NCBI RefSeq assembly: GCF_000213175.1
Contig: NW_009799100.1
Span: 3,695,096-3,718,170, forward strand
Direction: 5' to 3'
DNA from: Neurospora tetrasperma FGSC 2508
Taxonomy: Eukaryota; Ascomycota; Sordariomycetes; Sordariales; Sordariaceae
DNA length: 23,075 nucleotides
Part shown: positions 10,301 to 18,156 of the stretch, piece by piece
Position numbering within the stretch: position 1 is the first letter of the stretch
Layout of the letters: every line of letters starts with the position of its first letter
Program-made: the position numbers and the translations under genes
Notes under the pieces: model-generated
Database searches by the model: none
What the model was told of the DNA's origin: nothing
What the model saw: only the letters and a program-made list of their open reading frames with translations

Positions 10301-10899
10301 GCCCCGTCGACGACGCAGCCAAGAAGAACAAAAAGGCCAAAGTCGGCTTGCCCTGGGAACCCTCCTCCTTTTATTCCGTTGAAGTCCCCGAGCGCGAAGA
10401 CGAAGAGGACGAGGAGGAAGAAGAAATGAATTATATCACGCTCCAACGCCTGCGCAAAGCCGACGAGCGCACCAAGGCCATGACGCGCGAGGAGTACGTA
10501 ACCTGGTCCGAGTTCCGCCAAGCTTCTTTTACGTACCGCAAGGGCAAGAGGTTCAGGGAATGGGCCGGCTTCGGGCAGGTGACGGATAGTAAACCCTCTG
10601 ACGATATCGTCGACATTCTGGGGTTCTTAACGTTTGAGATGGTGCAGAGCATCACGGAGGAGGCGCTCAAGATCAAGGACCATGAAGACCTGCTCAAGGA
10701 GCGTACGGGCGAGGCGGGTCCTACTAAGAAGCGTAAGCTGCCAAAGGGCTTGTTCGACCCCCCTGGGGAGGGACGCACGCCGGTGGAGCCGAGACATATT
10801 CATGAGGCGTTTAGGAGGTTGCAGGATCCGAGCAAGAAGAGGAGGGCCATGTTGAATGGGACTAGACTGCAGCCGAGGACGGATTTGTTGATTATTTGA
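7358..10899 (+). CDS. SPT3: Spt3, SAGA complex histone-fold subunit (three exons, 2.5 kb first intron)
   Basis: The coding sequence is join(7358..7411,9903..9992,10066..10899), 325 residues (yeast Spt3 is 337). Spt3 sits in the SAGA coactivator, carries two histone folds in one chain like a TAF11/TAF13 pair, and helps deliver TBP to promoters. Exon 1 encodes [18 protein letters not shown] and exon 2 starts [15 protein letters not shown]; joined they give the conserved first histone-fold helix. Exon 3 continues [20 protein letters not shown] and carries the second fold (about MNYITLQRL to [18 protein letters not shown]), [13 protein letters not shown], a basic [14 protein letters not shown] stretch and the family C-terminus. 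Intron 2 (9993-10065, 73 nt) is ordinary: GTAAGC...ACAG. Intron 1 (7412-9902, 2,491 nt) is abnormally long, with donor GTTAGT, branch GCTAAC at 9885-9890 and acceptor CAG. It contains a long reading frame in frame with exon 2, so an N-terminally extended isoform is possible. Confidence 0.95.
8064..8669 (+). CDS. Nested frame, 5' part: basic Ser/Pro-rich protein with AT-hook-like motif
   Basis: A 201-codon frame begins at ATG 8064 in a good context (GAAACCATGAGG), inside SPT3 intron 1 on the same strand. It starts [15 protein letters not shown], is rich in Arg/Lys/Ser/Pro for the first ~100 residues, and includes SRGRPPTR (RGRP at 65-68), a plausible AT-hook core. It then becomes Ser/Gly-rich and ends [20 protein letters not shown]... 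at a TAG (8667-8669). The frame resumes directly after this stop, so this looks like the N-terminal half of one longer protein. I do not recognise a family. It may be a small nested gene, the 5' part of a broken gene, or upstream coding sequence of an alternative SPT3 transcript. No splice pair with a decent branch site was found that removes the TAG. Confidence 0.5.
   Translation: MRLRSGTVASAAKEALYSPQPSELILRRSTRIQRSQSARPSQTPKPSRKPKTTSSASNTTPQISRGRPPTRSSGPRPQQVSTLESQRSLTYTPTRRASTGSAPKELVESSANSPGVPSQLVSADPVIHSGTALATSSEQSFQDSGSLHSGSPISGISQTLSIFQHSSGPYMEEDDQQLSVPSSVSMSISSGSEPSPRADVS
8610..8762 (+). repeat. Imperfect tandem duplication, 117-bp period, around a TAG stop
   Basis: The 12-residue string [12 protein letters not shown] is encoded twice, at 8610-8645 and 8727-8762, exactly 117 bp (39 codons) apart, with third-position differences only at AGT/AGC, GGA/GGG, CCT/CCC and similar sites. 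Both copies are preceded by a related acidic/Gln run (MEEDDQQLS and LEEQQHSS). The stop TAG lies between the copies. This indicates an old segmental duplication within the nested frame. Confidence 0.75.
8670..9902 (+). pseudogene. Nested frame, 3' part: acidic disordered protein running in frame into SPT3 exon 2
   Basis: From the TAG at 8667 the same frame stays open for 411 codons to the SPT3 acceptor and continues through exon 2. The first ATG after the stop is 8736. The protein is rich in Ser, Thr, Gln, Asp and Glu, with [19 protein letters not shown] (possible short coiled coil), an acidic stretch [19 protein letters not shown], and a more ordered basic-aromatic end ([19 protein letters not shown]) just before [11 protein letters not shown]. 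There is no stop codon before the Spt3 histone fold. Three readings fit: a nested gene that has decayed (hence the class chosen here), a nested gene using an unseen 3' splice, or an alternative first exon producing a ~696-residue N-extended Spt3 from ATG 8736. No family was recognised. Confidence 0.45.
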
Positions 10900-11557
10900 G
10901 TTGGGTCGGGGGATGTCTGGGCTCTTGTCTTGCTTTTACAACCTGTGGTCGACATAGCCACGACTTTGTTTAGCTGCGAGGATGCTCAAATGGCTTTTAG
11001 GGGGCTATTAAGAAGGGCTAGGGATACCTGGCTCGATTTTCTTTCTGTTTGAGTAAGAACGGCGATATATATGTTGGAGTCAAGGCACTACGGCGCAAAG
11101 AGGTTTAGGTCTTGAAGTGAATAGTCTAATAAGGGAGAAGGGAGGATGGTTCGTTCAGTGCCGACTATTCACTTGCTCCTCACTTGGTGTCGATTGATTA
11201 CTGGCACGGCGTCTCTTGATGAGCCCGTCTATTGCTTTTTGTAGGTGATGATGTCCAAGTCACAACGAATAATAACTACACTCTTGCTAGCCAGATAGTA
11301 CAACTTGATCCCAGGTGAAGTCTGTATCTCTTCCTTAAATGGGCGACATGGCGAGATGCGAACACTTGTCTGACCAGATGAAAATTTAGAAGCTGCTGGA
11401 CACAAGCTTTGGTATCTGACCTATACTTTTTGGAGGAAATCCTCCAAGGTGGGCAATTCATCACACTCAGCAAGCCGTCAGCTTGGCACGATTAAATGGT
11501 AAATTATTGAACTTATCTTTGTGACACTACCCCATAACCAAGTGGTCACCAAGTCTA
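10900..11557. other. Convergent intergenic region SPT3/PPM1
   Basis: These 658 bp lie between the stop codons of SPT3 (+) and PPM1 (-) and must hold both 3' ends. I see no conserved open frame, tRNA or repeat. A short minus-strand frame at 11276-11473 has no recognisable content. Confidence 0.55.
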
Positions 11558-12853
11558 TCATATTTCCAAATCAACCCCCACCCCCCTCCATCCCCAAACA
11601 ACAATGTAATGCCCCGCCAACAACTTCCACTCCTCAACCTCATCTAGTCCCTCCAGTGCATCCACCCGCTCTTTCTCCTCCTGGCTCGTCCACTCCTCCC
11701 AAATCTGTTCTATCGTCTTACTCCTTGCTCCCCCTATCCCTTTTCCTTCCCCTCCACTAAATCCGGCTTCTCGTAACCGCCTCTCCTGGTCCTCTGTTTC
11801 TTTGTACACCTCCAACGTTGGCATTCTGATTTCTCGAGCAGCAAGGTTCGAGACCATCATCTTCCCGAAGGCGTCATCAGGCTTGATGGGCTCGTAGATG
11901 ACTATGCTCAGGGAGGATTGGATGGTGGTGGTGAAGAAGGACACAATGGAGGAGGCGGTTGAGGGAGGCAGATAGCAGAGGCAGCATTCAGAGATTATGA
12001 GGGTGGGAAGGTTCGGGTTGAGGGATGTTAACGTTAGTGGTTCTCTTTGTTGAGGTAGACTTGTGTCCTCTGTTTGCTTTTCGTGTTGTGTGGTTGAACC
12101 GGTGGTAAAGGGCGAAGCGTGAAGTCCCCTGGAACCGATCGGTACTCCTGGCGGTAGTGGTTGCTGAGGCTGTTGCGAGGCCGCAATGGCGCGGAGATCT
12201 AGCCCGTGAACCCAGAGCTCGCTTCCTTTGTGCTTTTCGGCCACGGCCTTGCTATGCCAGGAGTTTCCTCCGCCGTGATGACTCAATTCCTCCACGGAGT
12301 CCGGGTCGGATAGAATAGACCGTAGCTGTGGTGCGCTACAGACGATGCGCTGCTTCTTCTCGCACATGGCGGGGAAGTCGATCTCGTGGTAGATGACGCG
12401 CTTGCGCGGCGTTGGTGCGGAAGGGGAGAACAATCGGAGACTGCGAGTATCAGTGCCGGCGCCTAGCGAGACAATCTGTCGCCCTTCCGTTGAGCTCTCG
12501 GTATCGTCAAGGAACTTGTCAACAAGCTTGTCGATGGCCGTTGTGCGGGCATAGGTGCCTCGGTTGATGATGGGCAGTCGCCTGGCGGCACCGGGGCCAG
12601 ACTGGGCGAATAGCTCGGCATACGGATCGTCGATATAGCCTATCTGGACTGCGCTGAGGCGGGAGACGGCGGCGTCGGTGTCGGTACCCTGGATGGTGGC
12701 ATCGTGAGCTGCTGAGGCACTGGGTGCTCCGGGACCGTGGCCGCGACCTCCCCGGTGGATGACGCCTCGGTAACGGCCCCGGGTGACGCCGCCGCCTCCT
12801 TCGCGACCACGAAGGGTGAGGAGGTTTGGTATTGAAGGTGCTGTTCCAGACAT
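11558..12853 (-). CDS. PPM1: Leucine carboxyl methyltransferase 1 (PP2A methyltransferase)
   Basis: This single-exon gene encodes 431 residues from ATG 12853. It transfers a methyl group from S-adenosylmethionine to the C-terminal leucine of the PP2A catalytic subunit, which promotes assembly with B-type regulatory subunits. Family motifs are [12 protein letters not shown] (71-82), [13 protein letters not shown] (96-108), the SAM-binding loop [14 protein letters not shown] (128-141), the acidic strand [14 protein letters not shown] (154-167) and [13 protein letters not shown] (285-297), followed by [15 protein letters not shown]. Two features exceed the usual core: a Gly/Arg-rich N-terminus ([16 protein letters not shown] and following, about 15-42) and a Gln/Pro/Thr-rich insert (about 225-275). 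The frame is open 61 codons further upstream (to 13036), but the ATG at 12853 gives [17 protein letters not shown], which looks like a natural start; the longer version is unlikely. It is convergent with SPT3 and divergent from the membrane-protein gene. Confidence 0.93.
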   Translation of the reverse strand: MSGTAPSIPNLLTLRGREGGGGVTRGRYRGVIHRGGRGHGPGAPSASAAHDATIQGTDTDAAVSRLSAVQIGYIDDPYAELFAQSGPGAARRLPIINRGTYARTTAIDKLVDKFLDDTESSTEGRQIVSLGAGTDTRSLRLFSPSAPTPRKRVIYHEIDFPAMCEKKQRIVCSAPQLRSILSDPDSVEELSHHGGGNSWHSKAVAEKHKGSELWVHGLDLRAIAASQQPQQPLPPGVPIGSRGLHASPFTTGSTTQHEKQTEDTSLPQQREPLTLTSLNPNLPTLIISECCLCYLPPSTASSIVSFFTTTIQSSLSIVIYEPIKPDDAFGKMMVSNLAAREIRMPTLEVYKETEDQERRLREAGFSGGEGKGIGGARSKTIEQIWEEWTSQEEKERVDALEGLDEVEEWKLLAGHYIVVWGWRGVGVDLEI

Positions 12854-13905
12854 GAGGTAAGCTGTTCTGGCTCTGTATAATGTTCGGGTTGGGATGCAGA
12901 TAATGTCGGGTGAGCTCCTCGTCTGTGGTGTTGAGAGGAAGTGAGAGGAAGCTCTGACGTCGTTACAGCCGAAGATGCCTGTTGTTGTACCTGTAGTGTA
13001 TGGTACACTACGGTGCTGCAGGTGCAGGGGTGACATTCAGGCGGGGTACAGCCTGCAGGAGCTGCCTGGCGTTAGCGTCTTACTGTGGATCGAGCAGCCG
13101 CTTGCCGAATTGTTAGGGCAGGAGGTGGGGATGAATTGCTTCTGAAGGCTCGCGTCTCCAGTGTCTGACAGGGCATTTCCAATCATTTTCAACCGCTCTT
13201 TCCGGGCATGTTGACGATTCATCAGCTTCACCAGACATTTATGGCGGTTGGAAGAGGTTGATTCGTTGAAGGGAATGCCACAAAGCAGGCCGACAGAAAT
13301 ATATATGAGTTCAGTCCTTAAAAGAGCAGTTTCAGCGCGGTTCACCCACAGTACCATCTCTACCTATCTTGTGCTCAGGTCACCCTCTTGCCTCTGCTCA
13401 AGCTGGATGATACACTACCTAAAGGTAGCTGGGTAGGTACCTAGGTCCAGGTAGTTGTGGGCGACGGATGTTGGCAGTTACATGCTGCATATCTGATGGA
13501 TCGCTGTAGGCCACGCTACCGCCCCCGTGGTTCGCCCGACTGACAGTCTGACGCTAGGTCAAGGATGCCTTCCACGCCACCAACAGTCCAGCCCCTGGCG
13601 GATCGATGACTTAACTGCGTATAAGACGGGATGATCATCCCCACCCACTTCACTGGTTTCATTTCTTCCACTTTTGTCTCGAGGTGGTTTCGCTTCCTCC
13701 ATTGTTTCCGATACTTCATCGTTTGCCACTTGTTCGTCTTGCAACCGAGGATAAAGTTTTGTCCATCGACATCATAACTTGCGTGCTGTTTGTTTATCTC
13801 CGAACTGGCCATTCTCACTCCTTCTTTCTACACGTTCATAGCCTTCAGCTTCCGCCTTCTCTCTTGTCTCTTTGCCCCATCATCAAGCGCATCCGGATAC
13901 ACAAC
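12854..13905. promoter_or_regulatory. Divergent promoter region PPM1 / membrane protein
   Basis: These 1,052 bp separate two divergent start codons. Visible elements are an AGGTAGCTGGGTAGGTACCT stretch and neighbouring AGGTAG copies (about 13420-13454), of a kind often seen in Sordariomycete intergenic DNA; a perfect 14-bp palindrome at 13628-13641; TATAAG at 13619-13625; and a C/T-rich tract (about 13815-13880) before the membrane-protein ATG. Short open frames on both strands have no recognisable motifs. Confidence 0.5.
13628..13641. promoter_or_regulatory. 14-bp perfect palindrome GGGATGATCATCCC
   Basis: This perfect dyad lies 265 bp upstream of the membrane-protein ATG and just after TATAAG. 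Length and symmetry suit a dimeric regulator, but no factor is assigned and it is a single occurrence. Confidence 0.35.
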
Positions 13906-15097
13906 ATGCTACATCACATCGCCGCCGTGGGCGGTAGCCTCGCCAAGAGGTATATTGAGGATGGCCTGGAAGCCAACGATTCCAGCGGCAGCAACCCTCC
14001 AGCTTCAAATGACGAGGCCGTCCTCGCTGGACTCCCTTTCGTTATATACTTCATCACGGGCCTCCTTTTCATCTATCCCGCTATTGGAGTAAGTCGCCAT
14101 CTCATGGACATAACTCTCTGTACATCATGCTAACCGCCCGTCAACAACACAGGTCTTTTATACAGCGCACAACGTCTTCCCAACGCTCGCTATGATCGAA
14201 GACCCCAACCCACCGCCTGAATATACGCCCATCTCACTCGATGCTCAAGAAGGCTCTGTGCCCTCGGGCGAATTTGAGGTCGTGGAAGCCAACGAAAAGC
14301 CCATCACCTCGTCCCTACGCGCTACACATCGCCTTCTCTGGGTTTGGGGCCGGGAAGGCTACTTCCGCGGGCTCGTTTGCGCGCTCATAACCGTATTTTC
14401 CACAGTTATTCTCGCCGCTTTTATAACTGTTTACACCTTCCTGCCACACTTCGTCGGCAGCTTCATCGCTACTGTCTTGCTCACGCAACTGTCAACCGCT
14501 TGGGTACACATCGTCATCACGCCTCCCTCCGCTCGCCCCTGGTACAGCCGCGTTCTGCCGTTCCGCTATGTTTTCCAAGCTACTGCCTTGCCTTTGCTAG
14601 TACACTGGGCTACAAGTGTCGTAGCGGTCGAACTCCCTCGGCTGTTGGCTGTTATGATTGGACTGCCACTCCGTCTGTTCGAGGAAGCGGACGACAACAT
14701 GGACATGGACCTCCGGCTTTCTTCGCTTTTATTGAAGGGCATTCCAGTGGCTGCTCTCGCTCTCTTACTGTACCTTTTTGCCGTGATCCCGGCTCAAGTC
14801 ATCCTCAGGCGTGTGCAAGCCTCACTACTTCCACCCACTGAAGATGCCATCGTCCCCTTTGACCGGTCCTTCAAAGGCAAGCTGGACCCAGCGGTGCTGG
14901 GTGGCGGCAGCGAGACATTCTTGACCATGAGGGACGCCTTGACCACTTTCGGGAGGGAAGGCTGGACTAGACTGGTTAAAATGTACCTCAAGGTCCTTGG
15001 GATAACGGTTGCATTTTATATTGTTGTTGCTACAACATTCGCCTTGGAAGGCGGGGTTATTATGACTCTCAACTGGCTGCTTTCCGGTGGCAAGTAA
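13906..15097 (+). CDS. Multi-pass membrane protein of unknown function, two exons
   Basis: The coding sequence is join(13906..14088,14153..15097), 375 residues. The 64-nt intron (14089-14152) has donor GTAAGT, branch GCTAAC and acceptor ACAG, phase 0. The start MLHHIAAVGG has context ACAACATG. Hydrophobic segments lie near residues 40-60, 133-157, 160-182, 200-235 (possibly two spans), 253-275 and 341-362, so about six or seven membrane passes. A Pro/acidic loop (PNPPPEYTP) follows the first span. GREGYFRGL (about 127-135) and GREGWTRLV (about 328-336) each stand just before a hydrophobic segment, suggesting two related half-units and resembling the short REG/FRG signatures at helix junctions of mitochondrial carriers; full carrier PX[DE]XX[KR] motifs are not visible. 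I do not recognise the family. Structure confidence is high, functional confidence low. Confidence 0.88.
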
Positions 15098-15445
15098 ATG
15101 GGAAAGTCGGTGGAAATGATGTTGAAATTTACCACTTTTCAACCAAACTACTTTTATCTACGCATAGCAAATATTAAATTTCATCCACCTCGCCCAACCT
15201 CATCGGCTTAGCCAGAAACTTGTCCCCTTCCCTAGTTCAAATCATAATCTCGAGCCTGCTATTCCTTCTGTCCACTGCATGGCAACACATAACCAAAGTC
15301 AGAGAACATCCATTCTCAACCAAGTATCATTCCATAATCATCGATTCCTTACCGCATCAGACCATGCGCATATCGTATAATTGCTAATTTCCTCCCATGT
15401 CACCATATGTTCACTCTCTTTTCATCCCACTCGACACCCGCCTCC
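15098..15445. other. Convergent 3' intergenic region
   Basis: These 348 bp lie between the stop of the membrane-protein gene (+) and the stop of the 98-aa gene (-), so both transcripts end here. AATATTAAATTT (15169-15180) is A/T-rich and could serve 3'-end formation of the + strand transcript. Nothing else is seen. Confidence 0.5.
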
Positions 15446-15898
15446 TTACTTCTGACTACCAGAAGTCCCAGCCTTTTGATCACCTCCCGCGGCCCTCGCC
15501 TCCTCCGAATCTCCCTTCATTCCATCCGGCTTGCCCTTGCTCTCCTTCTGGAGCTTTTGTCCGGCCTAGATGCCCAGTTGACATTAGCACAAACATCATT
15601 CAGCATATCACAAAGAACAAACAGCCGATACGTAGCTGCTCCCAGACAGCCAGCGAGACAAACAGACAGATAGAGGGCTACCCGCCAAAACAAACATAAG
15701 ATTTGAAAACATAAAACCCACCTCTGTAGGACCCTGATTAGAAGGCGAATCACCCTGTGCCTGCGAGCCAACGGACACGAAGCCCTTTTGTCCGTTTTGC
15801 GGGGACTTGGAGGTGCCGAGCTCCGTAGCCATGGCTCGTCTGGGAACCATAGGGAGCAGGCGGGCACGGTTGGGAAGGCGGGTCAGGAGACGGGACAT
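15446..15898 (-). CDS. Small (98 aa) probable mitochondrial protein, two exons
   Basis: The coding sequence is complement(join(15446..15565,15722..15898)). Exon 1 gives MSRLLTRLPNRARLLPMVPR..., with seven Arg and no acidic residue in the first 22 positions, typical of a mitochondrial matrix presequence; RRAMATE could be the cleavage region. The body continues LGTSKSPQNGQKGFVSVGSQ and, after the intron, AGQKLQKESKGKPDGMKGDS to a Gly/Ser/Lys-rich end and TAA. The 156-nt intron (15566-15721) has donor GTGGGT, a GCTAAT branch candidate and acceptor CTAG; it is phase 0 and leaves one open frame. The mature part is hydrophilic and probably disordered. Family and function are not recognised. The alternative, reading through the donor, gives a frame of similar length but with an out-of-character hydrophobic end. 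Confidence 0.7.
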
Positions 15899-18156
15899 CT
15901 TGGGTTATGTGTATTAAGTTGTCTTTTTCAATATTGGTCGCTGTTCATATGGTGAGAGTGGCGGGTCATCACGAATGTATTGCTGTCTGTATTATTTGAC
16001 TTATACAAGTGGTGACAATGATAGAAAGGTCGTGATGTCATTGCCACTGTTACTGGGCGGCTGAGAGCGCCGATGCTAGTGGAAGCTCAACTCGTTTCAC
16101 GGGCTGCAGATCAACGCATCACGAACGCCGTTGACATCGGTCAGAGAAGGAGAAAACGATATTCGCCAACTTCTAACAGAAGGGATCTCACAACAGCTAA
16201 AGATACATGGCAGCAAAGAGCAGGAAAAAAAAAAACATACAACACCTGGGATTCGCTGGTCGTCACCGACCCAACTACTAGTCAGGCGATTGGTAGCTTA
16301 TCTATGGGAGAGCGGACGGGATCCCGAGTTTTCTACCATCTGTGGTCGTATGTGTTAATATTGCTTGATTGCAGGCTCTATATCACCCAAGCTAATCACG
16401 GTGAAAGACCTGAACGTTAATCTATCTCATCCTTGTGTGCATATAAACTTGGTCTCTTCGTTGAACAGAAGCATGACCACTTGCAATGTCGACCAGCAGT
16501 GCCCAATATTATATGGGTATGATGAAGCCCATGGCTGTTGCAATCGTATCCTTTTTGGTATCTTGTTTGACTTGTTCCTTAGTTATGGAAACAACGCGAA
16601 CGGAGAAGCGTCAGCATTTCCTTACCAACATAGACCCGAATGCCTCCAAACAGTGACGCCTCCCATAACCACTTCGGTCAAGAGGACATCATACTTTTAC
16701 CTCTGAAGCTTTAAACCCCGCTACTTTACAAGCAAAACGATCGTGAATGGTGGTGTTCTGTTTGAGTGTCCAGGCATTCAAGTCCATATAGCTACATGCC
16801 AACTAGAAGCGATCCGTCCTTAGCATATGTCCCCAAGTGATACATAGCATTGCGTTTCAGAGCTCTAAATAGGCATTTATGCGCTTTGGAAACTGTTGAC
16901 TGTTCATTATTTTGTTTCTCTTTCTTCACTTCCAACAATAATTTTTTTTAAATTTTTTTTAAAAAATTTTTTTTAATTTTTTTTTAAATAAAAATTTTTT
17001 TTTAAAAATTTTTTTTTTTTTTTTTTTTTAATTTTTTTTCACCATGGCTTATCTCCATCTTTTTTTTTTTTTTTTTAATCTGATCTTCCTTTTTCTTTTT
17101 TTTTCTTTTCTAAGTTTGCAAACTTTCAACCGAGGCAAAGCTTATTTAAACAAGTGAGAAACCGTCTGAGAACGCCTGGTTTCTGGGGAGCGTCTTCGTC
17201 CACACTTTTTGGTTGTGACCCATTCTTTTCAGACGACGTAAAATTTTTGACGAATAGCTCCATTTTACAACTTCGAAGTAGGAAGAAAGGTAGTGCTTGT
17301 TTGTGTGAAACTCAAACCCCATCTCACCATAACTTGAACCTGAGCAGGCAGTGCTGGAACGATCCGCCTTTGCGTCTCTTGAATTCGAATCCCTTCAACT
17401 AACAACACCATCCAGGTTGCCCTCCCTTTTGTCTGATCGGATTTGATGAGACCTATCCCTCTGAGGACAAGGTACACCAGGTATAGCTTCAGCTACAGCG
17501 GGTCGTACGGCATGCCTGTGAACTCGTTCCTTGTAACACATACACTCGAGGGCAGCAATATGTGTGCATTCACGATCTAGACAAGGGACGAGGTAAGATC
17601 GGGGGGCAGACAAGAACTTTTGAGACATGTGTAATGGTGAACCGATTGTGAGGAGATGGTGAAGCAAAAGAACCAAGATAGGGAAATTGGATATTGGACG
17701 CGATCCCTATGGGGCTAATGTCGAGCAAGCAGACGAGTGAAAAACAACGAAAGCTAATCGTGCCTGCCTGCGTCACCGTGACACGCCAGGACTTCACTTT
17801 GCACGCTTTGATTCAGCTCCTTCCCACCTGCTTTCGTGGCGGGCGAGACACCCGCTTGGAGGCCTGTCAAAATGGAAAAGGAAGGTGCACATGCGAGACA
17901 CCACCTCGAATTCATGTTGGATCATGCAAAAAGACATCTGGATAGACTTCAAACAACTCTGCGCTTCTATTCTACCTCACAGAGCACAGCCAAAAGACAA
18001 TAACGCTAGTACCCCAGGATCTGCCAACCTGAAGATGCTCCAGGGCGGTATGATCAAAGCCAAATAGGGTGAGATGAACTCGCAGCTCTCCAAGCACTCA
18101 CTACATAGCAACTTGCAAACCTATCAACATCGCATCACATTGACCACGTAATCCCT
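15899..18156. other. 2.3 kb gene-poor gap
   Basis: This is the longest interval without a convincing gene. The left end should hold the promoter of the 98-aa gene and the right end the 3' region of the F-box gene. Open frames up to 115 codons occur, but none shows domain signatures, and no spliced gene, tRNA or rRNA could be built. An extreme A/T block lies at 16938-17040 with further T runs to about 17118. Confidence 0.6.
16938..17118. repeat. Extreme A/T low-complexity block
   Basis: Positions 16938-17040 consist only of A and T, in alternating runs of A3-A6 and T8-T22. After CACCATGGCTTATCTCCATC come a T18 run and T-rich sequence to about 17118. The block is partly self-complementary. It could be a degenerate poly(A) tail on the minus strand of an old retroelement, an AT-rich replication or scaffold element, or slippage-expanded DNA; the sequence does not decide. 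It is likely to be assembly-sensitive. Confidence 0.75.

Noticed and set aside
12854-13036. 61-codon N-terminal extension of PPM1
   Set aside because: It lacks family similarity; ATG 12853 gives a family-like start ([13 protein letters not shown]).
16073-16420. 115-codon plus-strand frame in the 2.3 kb gap
   Set aside because: It contains an A10 run, shows no domain pattern and overlaps another frame of similar quality.
17320-17400. Possible tRNA suggested by a TTCGAATCC string
   Set aside because: The flanking bases do not form a T-stem, acceptor stem or anticodon arm.
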